A DNA stretch of 64,000 nucleotides from NCBI GenBank assembly GCA_024305745.1, contig JAHRBS010000004.1, positions 3,038,001 to 3,102,000 of the forward strand, given 5' to 3'. The notes below the pieces were generated by a model that was not told the DNA's origin, did no database searches, and was given only the letters and a program-made list of their open reading frames with translations. This DNA is from Polyporus tsugae (lineage: Eukaryota; Basidiomycota; Agaricomycetes; Polyporales; Polyporaceae). How positions within the stretch are numbered: position 1 is the first letter of the stretch; each line of letters opens with the position of its first letter. A program made the position numbers and the translations under genes. Below, in pieces: positions 59,653 to 64,000 of the stretch.

Positions 59653-62600
59653 ATGGAGCCGGACTTCCCTTTGAACCAGGTGAAGAGTTTGCGGCAGGTT
59701 CTCGCGGCGAACATGAAGCATATGCACGAGAAACGTATCGGAGTGGAGGTTCGTGTTCGGACGCGTTCGGCCCATTCGTCGTACGGAAACTTACCATCCT
59801 GGTGTCACAGGACGCGTTTCTCCACCCACAACTCATTATGGACCAGGTGGATGCTCTCGAGGATGTCATTCGGGATAGCATGTCGTTATGTAAGGAGGTG
59901 AGCACGCGCCAATCTCCTTGTAGGAAAAAGTCTGGCTGGCTGATGCTCGGGGGACAGTTCGTCATATCTACTTCAGACTTGGCCAAGCTAGTTGACCACG
60001 TCCAAACGGGCCTCCAGGACCATGCCAAGCTCCAGAATGCCCCCAGCGATGCCAAAGTCAGAGTGAGTCCACTTATTTGCGACTTCGCCAATGAGCCAGT
60101 GATCCATGTTTTCACTAGTTGGCAACGATGGTCCCCGCTTTCGTGCTGGAAGTTGCCAAGACTCTGGACAGAACCGTCCAGAAAAATTCAGCTCAAGTCC
60201 AGGACAATACCGACCTCAACAAGGTACCTTCGAGCTTGTGGCGATTAGATTCTTCTTGTACTCACTACCTTGCTTAGATGTTTATGTCCCAACCCCAGTT
60301 CGCAACGAAGACAGTCGGGTGGCTCTACCGCGTGATGTACACTCATGCTTCCCTTTTAGCCCAATTTGCATCGCTTCGTACCATTGTACGTGGTCTCTAC
60401 TCGTCCTCGCGATTGTTCTGACTTCTCGCCTTAGCACGCCGATGCAAACGACGCGCTGCGGAAATCGACACAAGAGATTGAGCGACTTGCAAGCACAGAG
60501 AAGGAGGCGATCAAAAGAATAGCCGAACTAGAGGCCTCGCTCGAAAAGCTGCACCATGACAATATCCGCATGAAGGATGTGGCTGATGTGGCTGACGGAG
60601 CGACCCAAGCTCGCTTGCACAAAGTGTCGGACGAGCTAGTATCACTTCAATCCGTCCATCGTGACTGTGGACGCCAGGTCTGTGCCTAACACCAGAGCAT
60701 CGCGTTTGTCCCATTGACAACTCCTCCAGCTCGAAGAGCGCAACGCAGAGATCCTTCAACTCAAGGGGGAGCACAAGAATCTCATTCTGCGTCACGGCGA
60801 AGCGTCTGAGGCGGCCTTGGGCGCTGCCAAAAAGGCCGTTGCCCGAGAAGACGGGCTTAAACGAATGCAATCCGAACGGGATAGGTTGTCCATAGAGCTA
60901 TCGGAGGTCAAGGAATCCTACAATGCTTTTCGCCTTACTCGGGCACAGGAACACGACAAGATGATTGCTGAGGTTCGTATGTGAAAGTCCGCGGTGGCAG
61001 TCCGTACTGAGTTGAGTCATTCAGAACACGCAATTGCAAGACAGTCTACTAAAGTGCACAAACGTCAAGGAAGGACTGGAAGCTAAAATCATGGAGTTGA
61101 AGCTGACGGCGGAGAAGTGGCAAAACGAACTGAGCGCCATCCAGGCGCAGGTATGGCGTCGCGATTCCTCCCCTTTCGCTGACAGGTGTTGATGCAGCTT
61201 TTGAACAGTTGGCCACCAGCGAGATGCAGTGTGATATGCTGAACTCAACCATAGCAGATATGCTGTCTCGACAGACGACGGAGCTTGACGAGACCAAACG
61301 GGCAGCCTCGCAGGAACGAGAAGAGAACGAGGTGCTGGTATGTGTGCTCACATTCTTCATATCATTCTCAATGATGTCTAACCCATTGTTTTTGAAAGCT
61401 GCGAAATGCGGCGCGTAAAATAGAGGAACTCGAGAATAAGTCGCGCTCGAAGGATGAGGAAGTACGTGATCTCGAGTTCTGGTCGTATTTGACACTAAGT
61501 TCTTATAAATGCATTTCCCTGCCAGCTCTTGAAGCTTCGTGAAGCCTTATCGCTCAGCGAGAAGGCGAACCAAGCACCCCGCACCCCGATCTCCCCGCCA
61601 CCCTCTGAGTACGCCGAATTTTCATACAATATAATCGTTCCTGACATTGCTTTCTCGTTTAGTCGTAAGTCTGCGCCTTCTGCCTCGAAGAAGCGGAAGG
61701 CTGCAGGGAGAGATACAACTGCATCCTGGTCTCAAGGGGATGCTGGCTATTCGCTGAACCTCACAGCTCACAGCTCGCCGATGGCCCCGGGACGGCTCAG
61801 GGAGCTGGCAGGACTGCCCGAAGTGACTGTCGATCTCGGTTCCCCAGACGCTCTCCCCGCCATCTTCACCCGTCAGTCACTCAGCAACATTCTGGGAGGC
61901 TCCATCCAGGGGCTTGTCGTTCGGTAGGTTTCTCACACTACACGAGTTCCGTTGGTGGGACGGTGACTGACCTGGTACCGCCTGATAGTTGCACTGAGAG
62001 TGCGACGGACCTCGCGCGGAGACACGATATACAAGACTACTTGTGCCCGAACATGGATCACAACGCCTGGTCGCCAGCCGGACCTGGAAAGCACGGCTAT
62101 ATGCAAGTTGGACTCGGTCGCGATCGCAAGTTATTCAACGAACAAGGGGAATGCCGCCATGTCTTTGTCGGTGCGGGCAAGCTCCTCGTCTACTGCGGTT
62201 GGTACCACGTTCTGCGTGTCGAGGCACTCAACAAGGTCGAGTGGGAGACTCTCCCAGATAAGGTGCGTAAGGCGCAGAGGTTCTAGGTAGCTTCGAACTC
62301 ACGTGGGTAGTTTATAGGTGAAGACGACGTACTCGGAGACTACGGTGAACAAGGAGAAGTCCGACCGGTTGAAGTCGACACCACAGGTCCTAGCCATGTA
62401 CAACAGCGGCGAGCTCCGTGCACCGTGTGTGCGGCTTCAGTGCATGAAGTTCGACACCGCGTTCTACCACGAGCTCGTCCGCGCAAACGACCAGTTCTTC
62501 GTCAATAAGCCCAGGCCGGGCCCTCCCGCTAATGGTACCAAACGACGCAAGTTCAATGAAGACCAGCCGAGGGACGAAACCAAGGACGAAAGTGACAAGA

Positions 62601-62962
62601 CTGAGGAACACGCCCCTGCCGAGTCTTCCAACGCTGGTCCGTCCCGATGGCTCTCCGAGTCCCCTTTGACGACGATCGGAGAGACGCCTAGTCGGAGTGT
62701 GTCTACAGCTGCGCAGGGTATCCGTGCTTCCTCAACCCCAGCGCCAGGAATCACGCCGAGTTCTTCGGCATCCACGCCCGCGCGATCCACGAGATCCGCT
62801 TTGAGCCGGCAGGAGTCGGGATCTCTTGTCCTACGTATTCCAGGCGGTCGATCGACACAGTCCCCCACCGCGCCTCTGGGTGTGTGTGCCGAAGAGGTGG
62901 AGGTGGAGATGGAATTGTCGGAGTCGGAGTCGGATGCCGATGACTTGTATGCTGACGAGTAG
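59653..62962 (+). CDS. Coiled-coil protein with C-terminal DUF6697-like domain
   Basis: The gene begins MEPDFPLNQVKSLRQVLAAN at 59653 and ends at 62962, with about a dozen short introns. The N-terminal two thirds is a long coiled coil (for example LRKSTQEIERLASTEKEAIK, LEERNAEILQLKGEHKNLIL, IMELKLTAEKWQNELSAIQA). It is followed by a basic KKRKAAGR nuclear-signal-like stretch. The globular part (about 61770-62500) reads ILGGSIQGLVVR, YLCPNMDHNAWSPAGPGKHG, YMQVGLGRD, HVFVGAGKLLVYCGWYHVLR and WETLPDKVKTTY, the pattern I recall for the fungal DUF6697 domain. A Ser/Thr-rich, then acidic tail closes the protein. No function is known; the layout suggests a nuclear or chromatin-linked scaffold, but that is a guess. 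The early exon joins (59750-60480) are the weakest part of the model. Confidence 0.72.
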
Positions 62963-63163
62963 GTGGCCAGATATATGCTGTGATCTTGTTGTGCTTCATC
63001 GCTGTCTCGCTGTGCTACCGTTGTCCTTGTATATGCTTTGGCCCCCCTGCTTGACTTATCCACGATGCTTAAAGTAAAAAGTCGTTATGCCTTCTGTAAT
63101 TACCCGCTACTGTACATGATCCCGAAGCCGTAACTTACTACGATAGACCCTATAATCCAGACC

Positions 63164-64000
63164 TCAGTCACTGCTTGGAATCTTGCCTAGGTTTTGCTCA
63201 ACCTGTTCGCGCTTCCCTTTTTCGTACTTCTCGAAGTGTGTGGCAGCGAAACCGACTGCAATGTCAGGGTCGCCACGGATGAGGCCTTCCATCGTGAGCT
63301 TGGTGAACTGGTCGAGCGGCATCCAAAGCTTCGATAAGGCCGTCGTAGTGCCTTGGTCTACAAATCATGTCAGGACGTCGGTATCTGGCCAGGTGTATGG
63401 TTTACGCACGATCGTGAAGTTCGGATTCGACCAGGCTAGCATGGTTCGCATCAGCTATGGGCTGGTAACTTTGGAGGAACCCGGACGTACGGTGGCAGGA
63501 TCTCCATGACATAGACGTTGGTTCCCTTAAGCTGAGCACGTAGCGACATGTCCAAGCTGTGAAGCGCAGCCTTCGTCGCGGAGTAGTTAGGTACGTCGGA
63601 CTTGGGGATTAGCCCAAGCACGGACGTGATGGGGATAATGAACGACGGCTTCCCACCCGACTGTTCGCAAGGTGAGTGGGAGGCCGAATGACCGGAGAAA
63701 ACGGACGCACACCGCGCTTCAGGAAGTGAGGCAGGAACAGGACAATCAACTTGATGATCGAAACATAGTTCGTGTTGAATTCATCATCGATGACTAGAGC
63801 TTCGTTGGTACGACAAGCGTGGAGAGCAGCTGGATTGTACTAACGCTTGAAGTCGATTGTCTCGGGTTTCTTGAAGTCGAAGATGTGCTGGATGCCGGAG
63901 GACAGCATGATCGCATCCAACTATTAGAGGGCAAACGATGTCTGTCAAAGCTCCGACTCGATCGACAAAGGCCACGATCTTACCTCCGGGTACTTGGAAA
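63164..64000 (-). CDS. Short-chain dehydrogenase/reductase, 5' part beyond window
   Basis: Only the C-terminal two thirds is inside the window; the stop is at 63164 and the N-terminal Rossmann start lies beyond 64000. Exons separated by short introns read LDAIMLSSGIQHIFDFKKPE, the SDR-like NYVSIIKLIVLFLPHFLKR helix, GGKPSFIIPITSVLGLIPKS, and the catalytic PNYSATKAALHSLDMSLRAQ with the Tyr-x3-Lys pair. The protein ends near GKIPSSD. The order (NAG-like SSGIQ, catalytic Ser strand ITSV, YxxxK) is the classical SDR fold binding NAD(P)H. The resemblance to DltE-like fungal oxidoreductases is from memory; substrate is unknown. Confidence 0.75.

Noticed and set aside
1..64000. CRISPR arrays, bacterial operons or phage genes
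   Set aside because: No regularly spaced repeats were seen and all supported genes are intron-bearing or clearly fungal.

Overview
This window is nuclear DNA from a filamentous fungus, almost certainly a basidiomycete (probably Agaricomycetes). Genes are split by many short introns of about 50-60 bp with GT...AG ends, coding DNA is GC-rich, and the gene content is eukaryotic: SPB1, the exosome subunit CSL4, NudE, XRCC2, mitochondrial PDH E2, an iron regulator of the HapX type, and a fungal DUF6697 protein. The taxonomic placement is inferred from gene architecture and remembered family resemblance; no database search was possible. Exon joins were worked out by hand. For most genes the joined exon lengths add up to a whole number of codons, which supports the models.

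Layout. 0-12.3 kb: a partial C2H2 zinc-finger gene (-), a DUF423/TMEM256 membrane protein (-), the rRNA methyltransferase SPB1 (+), an SLS1-type mitochondrial expression factor (-) and a GIT1-like MFS permease (-). 12.3-16.2 kb: gene-poor. 16.2-21 kb: HapX (+) facing a large mitochondrial PPR protein (-). 23-36.3 kb: two paralogous stand-alone adenylate-forming enzymes in inverted orientation enclose four unrelated genes (SLC35F-like transporter, SLX9, a coiled-coil protein, XRCC2). 36.3-44.7 kb: gene-poor apart from one F-box gene. 44.7-52 kb: a four-TM Srf1-like membrane protein (-), a FAM192A/FYV6 protein (+), ESS2/DGCR14 (-), a doubtful small gene, and an intracellular trypsin-fold protein whose frame is broken twice. 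52.65-53.37 kb: a TA-flanked non-autonomous DNA transposon (MITE). 53.8-64 kb: NudE (-), CSL4 (-), PDH E2 (+), a coiled-coil DUF6697 protein (+) and a partial short-chain dehydrogenase (-).

Most genes are housekeeping: ribosome biogenesis (SPB1, SLX9), RNA processing and decay (FAM192A/FYV6, ESS2, CSL4), mitochondrial expression and metabolism (SLS1, PPR, PDH E2), DNA repair (XRCC2) and nuclear movement (NudE). Several pairs share short divergent promoters (26.9-27.1, 31.6-31.9, 46.2-46.6, 57.4-57.6 kb). No biosynthetic cluster, CRISPR array or tRNA was found. The least ordinary items are the inverted adenylation-enzyme pair, the frame-broken trypsin-fold gene, the MITE, and a possible CCAAT/HapX autoregulatory site in front of hapX.
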